From: an uncultured Eubacteriales bacterium
GTDB lineage: Bacteria > Bacillota > Clostridia > Lachnospirales > Lachnospiraceae
DNA: 64,000 nucleotides
Reading direction: 5' to 3'
Assembly: GCA_900539455.1 (NCBI GenBank)
Contig: UQCD01000002.1
Span: 124,001 to 188,000, forward strand
In this document: positions 17,535-27,472 of the stretch, piece after piece
How positions within the stretch are numbered: the stretch's first letter is position 1
Layout of the letters: every line of letters begins with the position of its first letter
Notes under the pieces: model-generated
Told to the model about the DNA's origin: nothing
The model's database searches: none
Seen by the model: the letters and a program-made list of their open reading frames with translations, nothing else
Made by a program: the position numbers and the translations under genes

Positions 17535-18467
17535 ATGGAAAAAAGAGTTGAGCTTTTAATTAGTAACATTGGAAATATTATTGTTGGAAAAAGTGGAACT
17601 ATAAAAAATATAGTTGCTGCACTTCTATGCAATGGACATGTATTAATAGAGGATGTACCAGGTGTAGGAAAAACAAGGCTGGTGTCTGCACTTGCAGCCT
17701 CTTTGAATGGAAAATTTAACAGAATACAGCTTACACCTGATATTATGCCTTCTGATATTGTAGGATATAGTATTCCGGACAGACAAACAGGGGAGCTGGT
17801 ATATCACGAAGGTGTGGCAGTCTGTAATTTCCTTTTGGCTGATGAAATAAACAGAGCCTCTTCAAAATCCCAATCAGCATTACTAGAGGTAATGGAAGAG
17901 CATCAGATTACATTAGACGGAAAAACCATACCATTGCCAGATGTCTTTATGGTATTAGCTACCCAGAATCATATTGAAACCTATGGAACTTATCATCTTC
18001 CAGAGGCACAAATGGATAGATTTATAATGAGAGTATCTATGGGCTATCCTACAAGAGTAGAGGAAAAACAAATATTAGAATATCAAAGCAGACCTGTAAG
18101 TGGCTTAAATAGTGTGCTTTCAACAGAGGATATTGTAGAGCTGCAAAAGCAGGTTGAAAAGGTTATGGTTACAGATGTTCTTAAGGATTACATTGTAAAT
18201 ATAGCCGAGTATACGAGAAATAATCCAAACATTTCCTTAGGCATAAGCCCTAGAGGAAGCATTTCACTATATAAAGTAAGTAAGGCTATGGCATTTATGG
18301 ACGGCAGAAGCTATGTTATACCAGACGATATTAAAGGCGTAGCAAAATGCGTTTTAGCACATAGAATTGTGCTGTCTGCAAATGGACGAGCCAACTATAG
18401 AGATGAGTTTGAAGTAATAGATGATGTTTTAAATAAAGTGAAGGTGCCGGTATCAAATGAATATTAA
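17535..18467 (+). CDS. MoxR-family AAA+ ATPase
   Basis: Chaperone-like ATPase of the MoxR/RavA group, usually paired with DUF58 and transglutaminase-like membrane proteins. Walker A is EDVPGVGKT (about 38-46) and Walker B is LLADEINRA (about 102-110), with sensor segment VLATQNH and an Arg-finger region QMDRFIMR further on. The length, 310 aa, is normal. GAGGAG precedes the start. The 3' end overlaps the DUF58 gene by 11 bp, as expected for a tightly coupled operon. The cellular job of these operons in Firmicutes is not settled; an envelope role is usually suggested. Confidence 0.93.
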   Translation: MEKRVELLISNIGNIIVGKSGTIKNIVAALLCNGHVLIEDVPGVGKTRLVSALAASLNGKFNRIQLTPDIMPSDIVGYSIPDRQTGELVYHEGVAVCNFLLADEINRASSKSQSALLEVMEEHQITLDGKTIPLPDVFMVLATQNHIETYGTYHLPEAQMDRFIMRVSMGYPTRVEEKQILEYQSRPVSGLNSVLSTEDIVELQKQVEKVMVTDVLKDYIVNIAEYTRNNPNISLGISPRGSISLYKVSKAMAFMDGRSYVIPDDIKGVAKCVLAHRIVLSANGRANYRDEFEVIDDVLNKVKVPVSNEY

Positions 18468-19623
18468 GATATATCCAAAAGCATTATTTGGTTATTGTGG
18501 AATAATAATTCTTTTTAGATTAATTAGTATTTATGTAGATGCAAACTTGGGAATGGCAATGTTTGCATCTGTTTGTGCTGTTATTCTTATCGCTATAGTT
18601 TTGCTTTTTATAAGCAATAGATGTATATCGGTTTATGATAATAATACCGACTTAAAAATAGCTAAAAATGAATGTTTTACATATAAGCTGAAAATAATGT
18701 CAAAGCTGCCAATAGCATTTGCCTTTGTGGAAATAAAGCTAAAAAAGCAGGAGTTTTTAAAGTATGATAGTGAAGAATTAACTGTTGGTATGGTAGACAG
18801 TTTTAGTCCGCTGTGTATAGACACAAAATATAAGGCAGCAGTATATGGTATTGACTTTGTAGGCATTGAATATATACGCATAAGAGATTTTATGGGTATA
18901 TTGTCAATTAAGAAAAAAATACCAGAGCATTTTATAAGTGTAAAAACTTTGCCAAAATATACAGAAAACAATTACAACTCGAATACTATGTTTTTTTCGA
19001 CCTATATAGCTGATTTTGATGATAGTGAGGAAACCAGTGGCGGGCTGCCTACCTCGTCAGGCTTTCCGGGCTATGAACATAGGGAGTATGTAATGGGAGA
19101 TTCCCTAAAGAGAGTTAATTATAAGCTGTCTGCCAAAAAAGACAAGCTTATGATCAGGCTGGACGAGCCTTCTACTATGGTAAGAATGGCTGTAGTTTTA
19201 GATGATACTACCTCTAGTGACAGATACAATGATGAAATTGCTATTGAGGGAATGATGTCTTATGTAGGCTGTCTTGTCAAAAATAAAGTAACTACAGATG
19301 TATATTACAATTTAGATGGTAAGCGAAAGAAAATGACCATATCTGATGACAGGGATTTAATGACTTTTATATCAGAGATTACACAGGCTTCCTTTTACTT
19401 TAAAGGGGAGAGTAAGATGGAAAATGTAAAATTAGAGAAGGTCAATAACTTATCGTCAGTTGTGGTATTTTCAGCCTTAGGCCATATTGTAAAGCTTGCT
19501 TCAAATATTGGAATACCATATAGAATTGTTACTCCTAACAGACACAAAAAAGGTCAGGAGGTATGGTATTTAGATAAAAATCTGAATATTATAATGGGAG
19601 GTGTGGCTAATGGAAAAAATTAA
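18457..19623 (+). CDS. DUF58-domain membrane protein
   Basis: Partner of the MoxR ATPase. Two hydrophobic segments occupy about residues 8-55, followed by a strand-rich region, then the DUF58 signature near 208-235 (REYVMGDSLKRVNYKLSAKK) and a VWA-like fold with MVRMAVVLDD. The length is 388 aa. The start lies within the end of the MoxR gene, and its own 3' end overlaps the transglutaminase gene. The MoxR-DUF58-transglutaminase order is a widely conserved trio, which supports joint function in a membrane complex. No enzymatic activity is established for the domain. Confidence 0.9.
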   Translation: MNIKIYPKALFGYCGIIILFRLISIYVDANLGMAMFASVCAVILIAIVLLFISNRCISVYDNNTDLKIAKNECFTYKLKIMSKLPIAFAFVEIKLKKQEFLKYDSEELTVGMVDSFSPLCIDTKYKAAVYGIDFVGIEYIRIRDFMGILSIKKKIPEHFISVKTLPKYTENNYNSNTMFFSTYIADFDDSEETSGGLPTSSGFPGYEHREYVMGDSLKRVNYKLSAKKDKLMIRLDEPSTMVRMAVVLDDTTSSDRYNDEIAIEGMMSYVGCLVKNKVTTDVYYNLDGKRKKMTISDDRDLMTFISEITQASFYFKGESKMENVKLEKVNNLSSVVVFSALGHIVKLASNIGIPYRIVTPNRHKKGQEVWYLDKNLNIIMGGVANGKN

Positions 19624-21808
19624 AAATCTGTTTGGTGATAACCTTCCGGCATTTTTATATGGAATTATTATAACTATTGTTACTTTAATATTATATATAC
19701 CTAATAATTATATAGTAATATTAATAGCCACAGCAGCAGTAGGTATTTTATATATTGTTCTTAACAGAGTTAATGAAAAGGCAAAAAAAGCGTTATGTGT
19801 TTCACTTTATTTGGTGGCATTTTTAATAGTGTTTTTTAGCTTCAGGCTAAATATAGCCGGAACTGGTTTTTATATGTGGCTTCTTACTGGCTATGAATAT
19901 AATGCTCTGTTTATACCTTATATTGCCCTGTTGTTTGTAACCTGTATATTATTTTTCGGGGTATCCTCATATTATTTCACAACCTTTTATTTTAGAGGCT
20001 ATATAATGATATTTATGCTGATGATACCTATTGCCTTGTATTACAAGACTATTGAAGCAGTACCGGTAGTATATATTATGGCGATAGTTGCAAGTATTAT
20101 TTACCTGTACATTGTACAGCAGCAAAAAAGAAATCTTAAGGGTAAAAAGATACTTATTACTTCTGCCTTTAGAAAATTTCTTCTGTCAATATTAATAGCA
20201 ATAATAGTAATTGTAGCAGTTGTCCCTAAATCAGATACTGCTCCGAAAAGGGAAACCTTTGACGAAATAATAGCAATGAATCCCTTCTCCAACAAGAATA
20301 TTAATGCTATTGCATCATTATCTGAAAAGTCGGCAGCAGCCACCTATGGATACTTAAATCAATCAAAGGTTTTATATACCTTAAATGCTTATGAGCCTTT
20401 ATATCTTAAAAGAAGCTCCTATGAAAGCTTTAAGGGCGAATATTTTGAAAATGAGAATGTTGCAGAATATTCTGATTGGAGAGATACTGTTACCGACCAT
20501 AATATGCGTTCCTTCTATGAAAATATGATGGCATTATATGACAAGTACCCAGATGTATTTGAGCTGTATAATATTACATCAGAGGATATTCCAAATGTAA
20601 CAGAGGAGAGTATGACAGCAGTTATTACTCCTAAAAACTTTAATGCCAACTATTTTATTACGCCAGTTAGAACTTTTGATTTAAAGACAAATGATTCATA
20701 TAGAAAGGTATTAAAAAATAACAAAGGGGCAATATATTATGAGAGAAGAAAAGATGTAGGCCTGACAAGCTATACTATTGAATATTACAGAGATATAGCA
20801 AGAGAAAATGAAGAAATCCTTAATTTTGCAAGGAAGTTTACAATTTATCAGTATTATTCATTTATTAATGAGCTAGAAAGCAAAGAGATAGAAGGTGCTG
20901 GAGAGTATACCCAGTGGCTTAATGACATTTTAACAGAAATAGCAGCTGCTTTTAGATACAACAGAGCTAATGCAGACTATTCCGAAAGAATAAAGGAGCT
21001 GGCAGAGAACATTACAAAGGACTATGATACTGACTATGAAAAAGCGCAGGCAATAGAAAGATATTTCAGGGATAACGATTATGTATATAATATTTCCTAT
21101 GAACCAGACGAGCCGGGAATCGAATATTTTATATTTAATTCAAAGGAGGGCGGCTGCAGGGAATATGCTACAGCTATGACACTCATGGCACAGTCTGTAG
21201 GAATTTGTGCCAGATATACAGAAGGTTTTATGGCAACAAAAAAATATGATGACGGAACCTATTATATTACAGCAGGTAATTCCCATGCTTATGTGGAGGT
21301 TTATATACCTGGCTATGGGTTTACGGTGTTTGAGCCTACGGTTGCCAGCACAGAGAGTGATATAGCAGGAACAATTTCTGATACTATATCAAGGTTTACA
21401 GGCGTAATTGAAATGACAAAGGATAATGTTATCTATTTTGTGATTATAGGCATAGCAGCAGTTATTATTATTTTGGTATTTAAGCTTCTGCTAATAGATA
21501 TAATCAGGAATAAAATAATGGTTGCTAAATGTAAGAAAAGCAGGCAATCAGCATTTTTAGCCTATAGATATATCCAGAAAATGATTTTACCTTATACAGA
21601 AAAGAATGTTGAAGCCATGACACCAATTCAGATCAGAGATTTTTATAAGAAAAATTTTGATATTGATATTTCAGAGCTGACGGAGTCGGTGGAAAAAAGA
21701 GCGTATGGAGGAATGGAGTGTGGAATTTCTAAACAGTTTATTAATAAACTGCCGGAATTTAAGAAAATAATTAGGGAAAAAATGAAAAATTCTAAAAAAA
21801 CCAAATAA
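19610..21808 (+). CDS. transglutaminase-like membrane protein
   Basis: Third member of the MoxR-DUF58 trio. About five or six membrane spans lie in the first 200 residues, a large external region carries the transglutaminase-like core, and one further span near 610 precedes a cytoplasmic tail. Core residues are Cys in GGCREYATAM, His in NSHAYVEVYI and an acidic residue in VFEPT, matching the Cys-His-Asp/Glu arrangement. The start is the ATG at 19610, eight bases after GGGAGG; an in-frame GTG at 19601 overlaps that ribosome site. It is probably a protease or crosslinking enzyme acting outside the membrane, but the substrate is unknown. Confidence 0.88.
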   Translation: MEKIKNLFGDNLPAFLYGIIITIVTLILYIPNNYIVILIATAAVGILYIVLNRVNEKAKKALCVSLYLVAFLIVFFSFRLNIAGTGFYMWLLTGYEYNALFIPYIALLFVTCILFFGVSSYYFTTFYFRGYIMIFMLMIPIALYYKTIEAVPVVYIMAIVASIIYLYIVQQQKRNLKGKKILITSAFRKFLLSILIAIIVIVAVVPKSDTAPKRETFDEIIAMNPFSNKNINAIASLSEKSAAATYGYLNQSKVLYTLNAYEPLYLKRSSYESFKGEYFENENVAEYSDWRDTVTDHNMRSFYENMMALYDKYPDVFELYNITSEDIPNVTEESMTAVITPKNFNANYFITPVRTFDLKTNDSYRKVLKNNKGAIYYERRKDVGLTSYTIEYYRDIARENEEILNFARKFTIYQYYSFINELESKEIEGAGEYTQWLNDILTEIAAAFRYNRANADYSERIKELAENITKDYDTDYEKAQAIERYFRDNDYVYNISYEPDEPGIEYFIFNSKEGGCREYATAMTLMAQSVGICARYTEGFMATKKYDDGTYYITAGNSHAYVEVYIPGYGFTVFEPTVASTESDIAGTISDTISRFTGVIEMTKDNVIYFVIIGIAAVIIILVFKLLLIDIIRNKIMVAKCKKSRQSAFLAYRYIQKMILPYTEKNVEAMTPIQIRDFYKKNFDIDISELTESVEKRAYGGMECGISKQFINKLPEFKKIIREKMKNSKKTK

Positions 21809-21852
21809 AAAACAGAAAATTTTTAACTGTATGTTTTTTATAAATATAAAAA

Positions 21853-21914
21853 CAAAAGCGGCTTTCTGAATATGAGGAGTTTCCTCTAATTAAAGAAAGC
21901 AGCTTTTGCTTTTG
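21853..21914. terminator. bidirectional terminator between convergent genes
   Basis: CAAAAGCGGCTTTCT at 21853-21867 pairs with AGAAAGCAGCTTTTG at 21894-21908 with one mismatch, and a second small hairpin (GAGGA/TCCTC) lies in the loop. T-rich runs follow on both strands, so it can serve both the transglutaminase gene and the PilZ gene. Confidence 0.8.
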
Positions 21915-21936
21915 GGGTGACGAAGTTATAGATATT

Positions 21937-22284
21937 TCATTGAGCTTGATTTTTTTCAAAATCATCAAATATGAAATCAAGTACAGGAGCTAATCCAATG
22001 AACTCACAGCCATAATACATATTTTTTTCCAGATGTTCTGTTCGTACTATCTGGACTACTGTATACAAGCTTGATTCCTTATTGCCAAGATTTATTTTGG
22101 CATTGAAATAGTAGCCTACTGGTAAGAGTGCCTCGGATTCAAAGCCAATACCGTTTCTTGAAATATTTACTACATGAATAGGAGCATCAATGTTTCCTAT
22201 TAACACATTGTCCTGTTTGAAAAGATTAGATATATTTAAGGTCATATCTACATCTAAGCGCTTGCTTCTTCTTTTATCTACCAT
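21937..22284 (-). CDS. PilZ-domain protein, probable c-di-GMP receptor
   Basis: A single-domain PilZ protein of 115 aa. The two parts of the ligand motif are present: RRSKR at residues 5-9 (RxxxR) and NISRNGIGF near residues 40-48 (the D/NxSxxG loop). The rest fits the six-strand barrel. Such stand-alone PilZ proteins bind cyclic di-GMP and relay it to motility, adhesion or polysaccharide export. Its partner is unknown. GGAG precedes the start, and a strong promoter lies on the minus strand about 60-80 bp upstream, back to back with the acyltransferase promoter. Confidence 0.88.
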   Translation of the reverse strand: MVDKRRSKRLDVDMTLNISNLFKQDNVLIGNIDAPIHVVNISRNGIGFESEALLPVGYYFNAKINLGNKESSLYTVVQIVRTEHLEKNMYYGCEFIGLAPVLDFIFDDFEKNQAQ

Positions 22285-22339
22285 ACCAATCTCCTTATGT
22301 ATCAGGTATTACCCATTTAAAATAAAATCTCTTAAGCTT

Positions 22340-22368
22340 ATTATACAAAATAAAAGTTGGATAATCAA
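22340..22368 (-). promoter_or_regulatory. sigma-A promoter for the PilZ gene
   Basis: Read on the minus strand: TTGATT (22368-22363), a 17-bp spacer and consensus TATAAT (22345-22340). It is divergent from the acyltransferase promoter. Confidence 0.7.
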
Positions 22369-22391
22369 GAAAATACTTTTGATTTTTAGTG

Positions 22392-22420
22392 TTGAAAAAG
22401 ACAAATGCAGGATATATACT
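22392..22420 (+). promoter_or_regulatory. sigma-A promoter for the acyltransferase gene
   Basis: TTGAAA at 22392-22397 and TATACT at 22415-22420 are separated by 17 bp, about 60 bp before the start codon. Confidence 0.65.
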
Positions 22421-22482
22421 TAAGAAAAGTGGTAACTTATTAAAAATAAAGTAAATATATAAATAATAGAAAGAATATATAC

Positions 22483-23658
22483 ATGACAGGAAATATTGAA
22501 AATAAAAAAAGGTTAGCTGGTATAGAAAAGCGAGATATTACAATAGATATTGTTAAAGGCATTGGAATTATCATGATGGTATTAGGCCATAGTGGCTTTG
22601 GGTATTCATCATATTTTACCACCTTTCATATGGCACTGTTTTTTATTGTTAGTGGCTGCTTATATAATAATGAAACTTCAGGAAGCATAGGAAGTGTTAA
22701 AAGCTATATTCTAAAAAAGCTAAAAACCCTGTGGCTTCCATATGCTGCTGCAAACAGCATTTTTATTTTGTTAAATAACATTTTTATAGGTATAAATGTT
22801 TATACCACTAATCCTCTTATTGAAAGTATAGGTGGTCTGAATATAGGAGTGGCTTCAGACAAAATGGGGATATTAGATATGTTTATAGGGATAGTTAAAA
22901 GCTTCTTTTTTGGAGGAGGTACTATAATAGGAGGAGCGTTATGGTTTCTAAGAGCATTATTTGCAGGGCTGGTTATGACCTGTGTAATAGAATTTGTACT
23001 AAGAAAAATATTTAAAGGCTTAAAGGATGCTTCTAAAATTGTTTTTTGTATACAGGTGGCTTTGGGAATTATTTTTCTGGTGACAGGCTATGTATTTACA
23101 AAAAACAGTATTTCAGTCTGGAAGCTTCCACAGTTTTTAACAGCATATTTCTTTATAATGTTAGGAAGAGTTATAAGAAAAACTAATATTTTGTGGAAAA
23201 TAAATAGGTTTAAGGAGGAAAGGGGGGGAAAAGCCAGAGCCTTTATGTATGTAACTGTTATTGCAGTATTAGCCGTTATATTGTTTGGTTTGGAAAAGGT
23301 AGTTAAGGTTAATTTAGTAGACAATTTTTATACCGGCTTAGCAGGAATGGTGACAGTGTCCGTTACGGGCTTTTTCTTTACTTATTTTGTGGCAGCTTTG
23401 TTAAAAAACACATTTTTAGCTAAAGGACTGGTCAAATGTGGTCAGAATACTCTGGCAATTATGATTTTACATTATTTGTGCTTCAAGGCAGTAACCTTAG
23501 CACAGGTTGTAATTTATCATTATGAAAATTACAAAATAGCTGCATTCCCAATACTGGAAAATAGTGGCTTATGGTGGCTGGCTTATGCTGTTTGTGGCAT
23601 AATTATTCCTATTCTATTAAATGACATAAGAAAATATTTGATTTTGCACTATCATTGA
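22483..23658 (+). CDS. acyltransferase family 3 membrane protein
   Basis: Polytopic membrane O-acyltransferase of the OafA/acyltransferase-3 type. The N-terminal motif KRDITIDIVKGIGIIMMVLGH carries the conserved Lys/Arg-Asp and a catalytic-type His at residue 37, followed by FHMALFFIVSG. About ten hydrophobic segments follow across 391 residues. These enzymes usually move acetyl groups from acetyl-CoA onto surface sugars or peptidoglycan. The acceptor here is not evident. It has its own promoter and lies just upstream of purC, to which it is functionally unrelated. Confidence 0.83.
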   Translation: MTGNIENKKRLAGIEKRDITIDIVKGIGIIMMVLGHSGFGYSSYFTTFHMALFFIVSGCLYNNETSGSIGSVKSYILKKLKTLWLPYAAANSIFILLNNIFIGINVYTTNPLIESIGGLNIGVASDKMGILDMFIGIVKSFFFGGGTIIGGALWFLRALFAGLVMTCVIEFVLRKIFKGLKDASKIVFCIQVALGIIFLVTGYVFTKNSISVWKLPQFLTAYFFIMLGRVIRKTNILWKINRFKEERGGKARAFMYVTVIAVLAVILFGLEKVVKVNLVDNFYTGLAGMVTVSVTGFFFTYFVAALLKNTFLAKGLVKCGQNTLAIMILHYLCFKAVTLAQVVIYHYENYKIAAFPILENSGLWWLAYAVCGIIIPILLNDIRKYLILHYH

Positions 23659-23672
23659 GTTATAATTACCTC

Positions 23673-23691
23673 GCATAATGTCTTATTATGC
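23673..23691. repeat. small inverted repeat before purC
   Basis: GCATAAT and ATTATGC form a perfect 7-bp dyad with a 5-base loop, between the acyltransferase stop and the purC ribosome site. There is no T tract. It could be an operator or a weak RNA hairpin. Confidence 0.45.
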
Positions 23692-23723
23692 CAATAAGAA
23701 AGAAAAAGGATAGGTGGCAGACG

Positions 23724-24431
23724 ATGGAAAAGTTAGAGTTACTCTATGAAGGAAAAGCAAAGAAAGTATTTAAGACAGCAGATCCAGATGTACTTATAGT
23801 AGATTATAAGGATGATGCAACAGCTTTTAATGGTGAAAAGAAGGGTACCATTGTTGGTAAAGGTGCAATCAATAACAGAATGACAAACCATGTATTCAAA
23901 CTTCTTGAAAAAGAGGGTGTTCCTACACATTTAATCGAAGAATTAAGTGACAGGGAAACAGCAGTTAAGAAGGTTGAAATCGTACCATTAGAGGTTATTG
24001 TCAGAAATGTAGCAGCTGGTAGCTTTTCTAAAAAATTAGGTATTGAAGAAGGCAGAAAATTACTTGCTCCAACACTGGAATTCAGCTACAAGGATGATGC
24101 TCTTGGAGATCCAATGATTAATGATTATTTTGCAATAGCCATTGGTGCTGCAACTCGTGAAGAAATAGATAAAATTACAAAATATGCTTTCAAGGTAAAT
24201 GAAGTATTAAAGGCATATTTCTTAAATGCCGGTATGGAATTAATAGACTTTAAGATTGAATTCGGCCGTTACAAGGGGGATATTATCCTTGCTGATGAAA
24301 TTTCACCAGATACTTGCAGATTATGGGATGTTAATACCCATGAAAAGCTTGACAAGGATCGTTTCAGACGCGACCTTGGTAATGTTGAAGAAGCTTACAA
24401 TGAAGTATTTAAGCGTCTTGGTTTAGCATAG
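23724..24431 (+). CDS. purC: phosphoribosylaminoimidazole-succinocarboxamide synthase
   Basis: Makes SAICAR from CAIR, aspartate and ATP in purine synthesis. The start is the ATG at 23724, giving MEKLELLYEGKAKKVF, the standard N-terminus, behind AGGTGG; the frame is open upstream but not conserved. Signature segments are VEIVPLEVIVRNVAAGS near residues 86-102 and LIDFKIEFGR with ILADEISPDT near 175-200. The length, 235 aa, is exactly typical. It heads the purC-purF-purB cluster. A second purine cluster (purE-M-N-D) lies 35 kb away. Confidence 0.96.
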   Translation: MEKLELLYEGKAKKVFKTADPDVLIVDYKDDATAFNGEKKGTIVGKGAINNRMTNHVFKLLEKEGVPTHLIEELSDRETAVKKVEIVPLEVIVRNVAAGSFSKKLGIEEGRKLLAPTLEFSYKDDALGDPMINDYFAIAIGAATREEIDKITKYAFKVNEVLKAYFLNAGMELIDFKIEFGRYKGDIILADEISPDTCRLWDVNTHEKLDKDRFRRDLGNVEEAYNEVFKRLGLA

Positions 24432-24537
24432 GCTTTTATATTGGAGATGTGTTTATAAAGAAATGCTTATGATAATGTGAGGAAAGTAGTGTTTCATACA
24501 AATTCGGCAGTAATCTGTCAGAATGGAGATTTATTAT

Positions 24538-25983
24538 ATGGAAAACTATCGTATAAGCAGTGAGGAAATAGACGATTCTATCCATGAAGAATGTGGCGTT
24601 TTTGGCATATATGACTTGGATGGCAACGATATAGCATCTACAATTTACTATGGCTTGTTTGCACTGCAGCATAGAGGTCAGGAAAGTTGTGGTATTGCAG
24701 TAAGTGATACAGCAGGTCCAAAAGGCCAGGTAAAGCTTACGAAGGGTATGGGTCTTGTAAATGAAGTGTTTACACATGATGAGCTTATGAGCTTGAAGGG
24801 AAATATTGGCGTAGGACATACCAGATATTCTACAGCAGGTAGCAGTACCAGAGAAAATGCCCAGCCTTTAGTACTAAATTATGTAAAAGGTATATTAGGT
24901 CTGGCACATAATGGTAATCTAATTAATGCGCTAGAGCTTAGAAAAGAGTTAGAATATACAGGCGCTATTTTCCAGACAACTATAGACTCAGAGGTGATTG
25001 CATATCATATTGCAAGAGAAAGAGTAAAGACCAGTAGTGTTGAAGAGGCTGTAAAAAATGCTATGAAAAAGATTTTAGGTGCATATTCTTTGATTGTTAT
25101 GAGCCCTAGAAAGCTGATAGGTGCAAGGGATCCTTTTGGATTCAAGCCGCTTTGTATAGGAAAGCGTGACAATGCTTATATTTTAGCATCTGAAACCTGT
25201 GCATTAGACACAGTTGGAGCTACATTTGTAAGAGATGTAGAGCCAGGCGAAATAGTTACTATTACTGAAAAAGGTATACAATCCGACAAATCCTTGTGCT
25301 TATCAAGACATAAGGAGGCAAGATGTGTATTTGAATATATTTATTTTGCAAGACCTGATAGTATTATTGACGGTGTAAGTGTATATCATTCAAGAATTAT
25401 GGCTGGAAAGTATCTGGCTATTGATAGTCCTGTAGAGGCAGACATTGTTGTTGGCGTTCCAGAATCAGGAAATGCAGCAGCACTTGGATATTCCTTACAG
25501 TCCGGTATTCCTTATGGCACTGCATTTGTGAAAAATAGTTATGTGGGCAGAACATTTATTAAGCCAAAACAGAGTAACAGAGAATCAAGTGTTCAGGTAA
25601 AGCTCAATGTTCTTAAAGAAGCAGTTAAGGGCAAAAGGGTAATTATGATTGATGATTCGATTGTAAGAGGTACTACCAGTGACCGAATTGTAAAGATGCT
25701 TAGAGATGCAGGTGCAACAGAGGTTCATGTCAGAGTATCTTCGCCACCATTTTTATATGAATGTTACTTTGGCACAGATGTTCCATCAAGAGAACAATTA
25801 ATTGCATACAATAGAACAGTAGATGAAATCAGGGATATTATTGGCGCAGACACATTGGGATACTTAAGACTGGAAAGACTTTCAGAAATGGTAAATGGTC
25901 TTCCAATTTGTACAGGCTGTTTTAATGGTAAGTATCCATTAGAACCTCCAAAGGAGGATATTCGTGGTTCCTACGAAAAGTAA
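24538..25983 (+). CDS. purF: amidophosphoribosyltransferase
   Basis: First committed step of purine synthesis: glutamine and PRPP to phosphoribosylamine. The start is the ATG at 24538, nine bases after GGAG; an in-frame ATG at 24523 overlaps that ribosome site. The catalytic Cys is Cys19 in EECGVFG, so an 18-residue propeptide must be removed, as in B. subtilis PurF. The PRPP loop is VIMIDDSIVRGTTS, and C-terminal cysteines (GLPICTGCF) fit the 4Fe-4S ligands of that class. A 106-bp gap after purC contains a small hairpin (GGCAG/CTGTC near 24506-24519) that might affect expression. Confidence 0.96.
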   Translation: MENYRISSEEIDDSIHEECGVFGIYDLDGNDIASTIYYGLFALQHRGQESCGIAVSDTAGPKGQVKLTKGMGLVNEVFTHDELMSLKGNIGVGHTRYSTAGSSTRENAQPLVLNYVKGILGLAHNGNLINALELRKELEYTGAIFQTTIDSEVIAYHIARERVKTSSVEEAVKNAMKKILGAYSLIVMSPRKLIGARDPFGFKPLCIGKRDNAYILASETCALDTVGATFVRDVEPGEIVTITEKGIQSDKSLCLSRHKEARCVFEYIYFARPDSIIDGVSVYHSRIMAGKYLAIDSPVEADIVVGVPESGNAAALGYSLQSGIPYGTAFVKNSYVGRTFIKPKQSNRESSVQVKLNVLKEAVKGKRVIMIDDSIVRGTTSDRIVKMLRDAGATEVHVRVSSPPFLYECYFGTDVPSREQLIAYNRTVDEIRDIIGADTLGYLRLERLSEMVNGLPICTGCFNGKYPLEPPKEDIRGSYEK

Positions 25984-26001
25984 TTTGAAAGAGGTATTTT
26001 T

Positions 26002-27432
26002 ATGTACGACAAATATGTAAGCCCATTATCAGAAAGATATGCAAGCAAAGAAATGCAGTACATTTTTTCTCCGGATATGAAGTTTAGGACCTGGAGAAAA
26101 TTATGGATTGCTCTTGCAGAAACAGAAAAAGAATTAGGTTTAAATATTACTGATGAACAGATAAATGAATTAAAAGAGCATGCTGACGATATTAATTATG
26201 ATGTAGCAAAGGAAAGAGAAAAGCTTGTCCGTCATGATGTTATGTCGCATGTATATGCTTATGGTGTACAGTGTCCAAAGGCAAAGGGAATAATCCACTT
26301 AGGCGCAACTTCCTGCTATGTTGGTGATAATACAGATGTTATTGTAATGACAGAGGCATTAAAGCTTGTAAAGAAAAAGCTTGTAAATGTTATTGCAGAG
26401 CTTGCAAAATTTGCTGATACTTACAAGGACCAGCCAACACTTGCATTTACCCACTTCCAGCCAGCTCAGCCAACAACTGTTGGAAAAAGAGCAACCTTAT
26501 GGATGATGGAATTAAAGTTAGATTTAGATGATTTGGATTATATCATTGACAGTATGATGCTTTTAGGCTCTAAGGGTACAACTGGTACTCAGGCAAGCTT
26601 CCTTGAATTATTTGAGGGAGATCAGGAAAAGGTTAGAGCAGTAGATAGAAAAATAGCAGAAAAAATGGGCTTTAAGAAATGCTTCCCAGTATCTGGACAG
26701 ACATATTCAAGAAAGCTTGATACAAGAGTTGCTAATGTATTAGCAGGCATTGCTGCTAGTGCACACAAATTCTCAAATGATATTAGATTATTACAGCACT
26801 TAAAAGAGGTTGAAGAACCATTTGAGAAAAATCAGATTGGCTCATCAGCAATGGCATATAAGAGAAATCCAATGAGAAGTGAAAGAATAGCATCTCTTTC
26901 AAGATATGTTATGATTGATGCTTTAAATCCTGCTATAACTTCTGCTACACAGTGGTTTGAAAGAACACTTGATGATTCAGCAAATAAAAGACTTAGTATT
27001 CCAGAAGCATTTTTAGCAATAGACGGAATATTAGATTTATACTTAAATGTTGTTGACGGTCTTGTTGTATATCCAAAGGTTATTGAAAAAAGACTTATGT
27101 CTGAATTACCATTTATGGCAACAGAGAATATTATGATGGATGCTGTAAAGGCTGGTGGTGACAGACAGGAATTACACGAAAAGATTAGACAGTTATCAAT
27201 GGAAGCTGGAAAGAATGTTAAGGAAAAGGGACTTGACAACAACTTATTAGAGCTTATCGCAAATGATGAATCATTTAATATGTCTTTAGAGGATTTAAAG
27301 GCTTGCATGAATCCTTCAAAATATGTTGGACGCTCAGTAGAGCAGGTTAAGGAATTCCTTGAGGAAGTAATTAATCCTATTTTAGAGGAAAATAAAGAAA
27401 TTTTGGGTATGAAGGCTGAGATTAATGTGTAG
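26002..27432 (+). CDS. purB: adenylosuccinate lyase
   Basis: Splits fumarate from SAICAR and from adenylosuccinate, two steps of AMP synthesis. The fumarase/aspartase superfamily signature GSSAMAYKRNPMRSE lies near residues 279-293, with the HLGATSCYVGDNTD segment near 95-108 and TGTQASF near 195. The length is 476 aa. It starts 18 bp after purF behind GAAAGAGG. It ends the cluster, and a long perfect-like hairpin starts 40 bp beyond the stop codon. Confidence 0.96.
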   Translation: MYDKYVSPLSERYASKEMQYIFSPDMKFRTWRKLWIALAETEKELGLNITDEQINELKEHADDINYDVAKEREKLVRHDVMSHVYAYGVQCPKAKGIIHLGATSCYVGDNTDVIVMTEALKLVKKKLVNVIAELAKFADTYKDQPTLAFTHFQPAQPTTVGKRATLWMMELKLDLDDLDYIIDSMMLLGSKGTTGTQASFLELFEGDQEKVRAVDRKIAEKMGFKKCFPVSGQTYSRKLDTRVANVLAGIAASAHKFSNDIRLLQHLKEVEEPFEKNQIGSSAMAYKRNPMRSERIASLSRYVMIDALNPAITSATQWFERTLDDSANKRLSIPEAFLAIDGILDLYLNVVDGLVVYPKVIEKRLMSELPFMATENIMMDAVKAGGDRQELHEKIRQLSMEAGKNVKEKGLDNNLLELIANDESFNMSLEDLKACMNPSKYVGRSVEQVKEFLEEVINPILEENKEILGMKAEINV

Positions 27433-27472
27433 GAGGATATGCCTACAACATATCAGGTTTTAGCAAAAAACC

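Noticed and set aside
26832..27308. 158-codon open frame on the minus strand inside purB
   Set aside because: It is the antisense shadow of a highly conserved gene, with no ribosome site and no protein-like composition.
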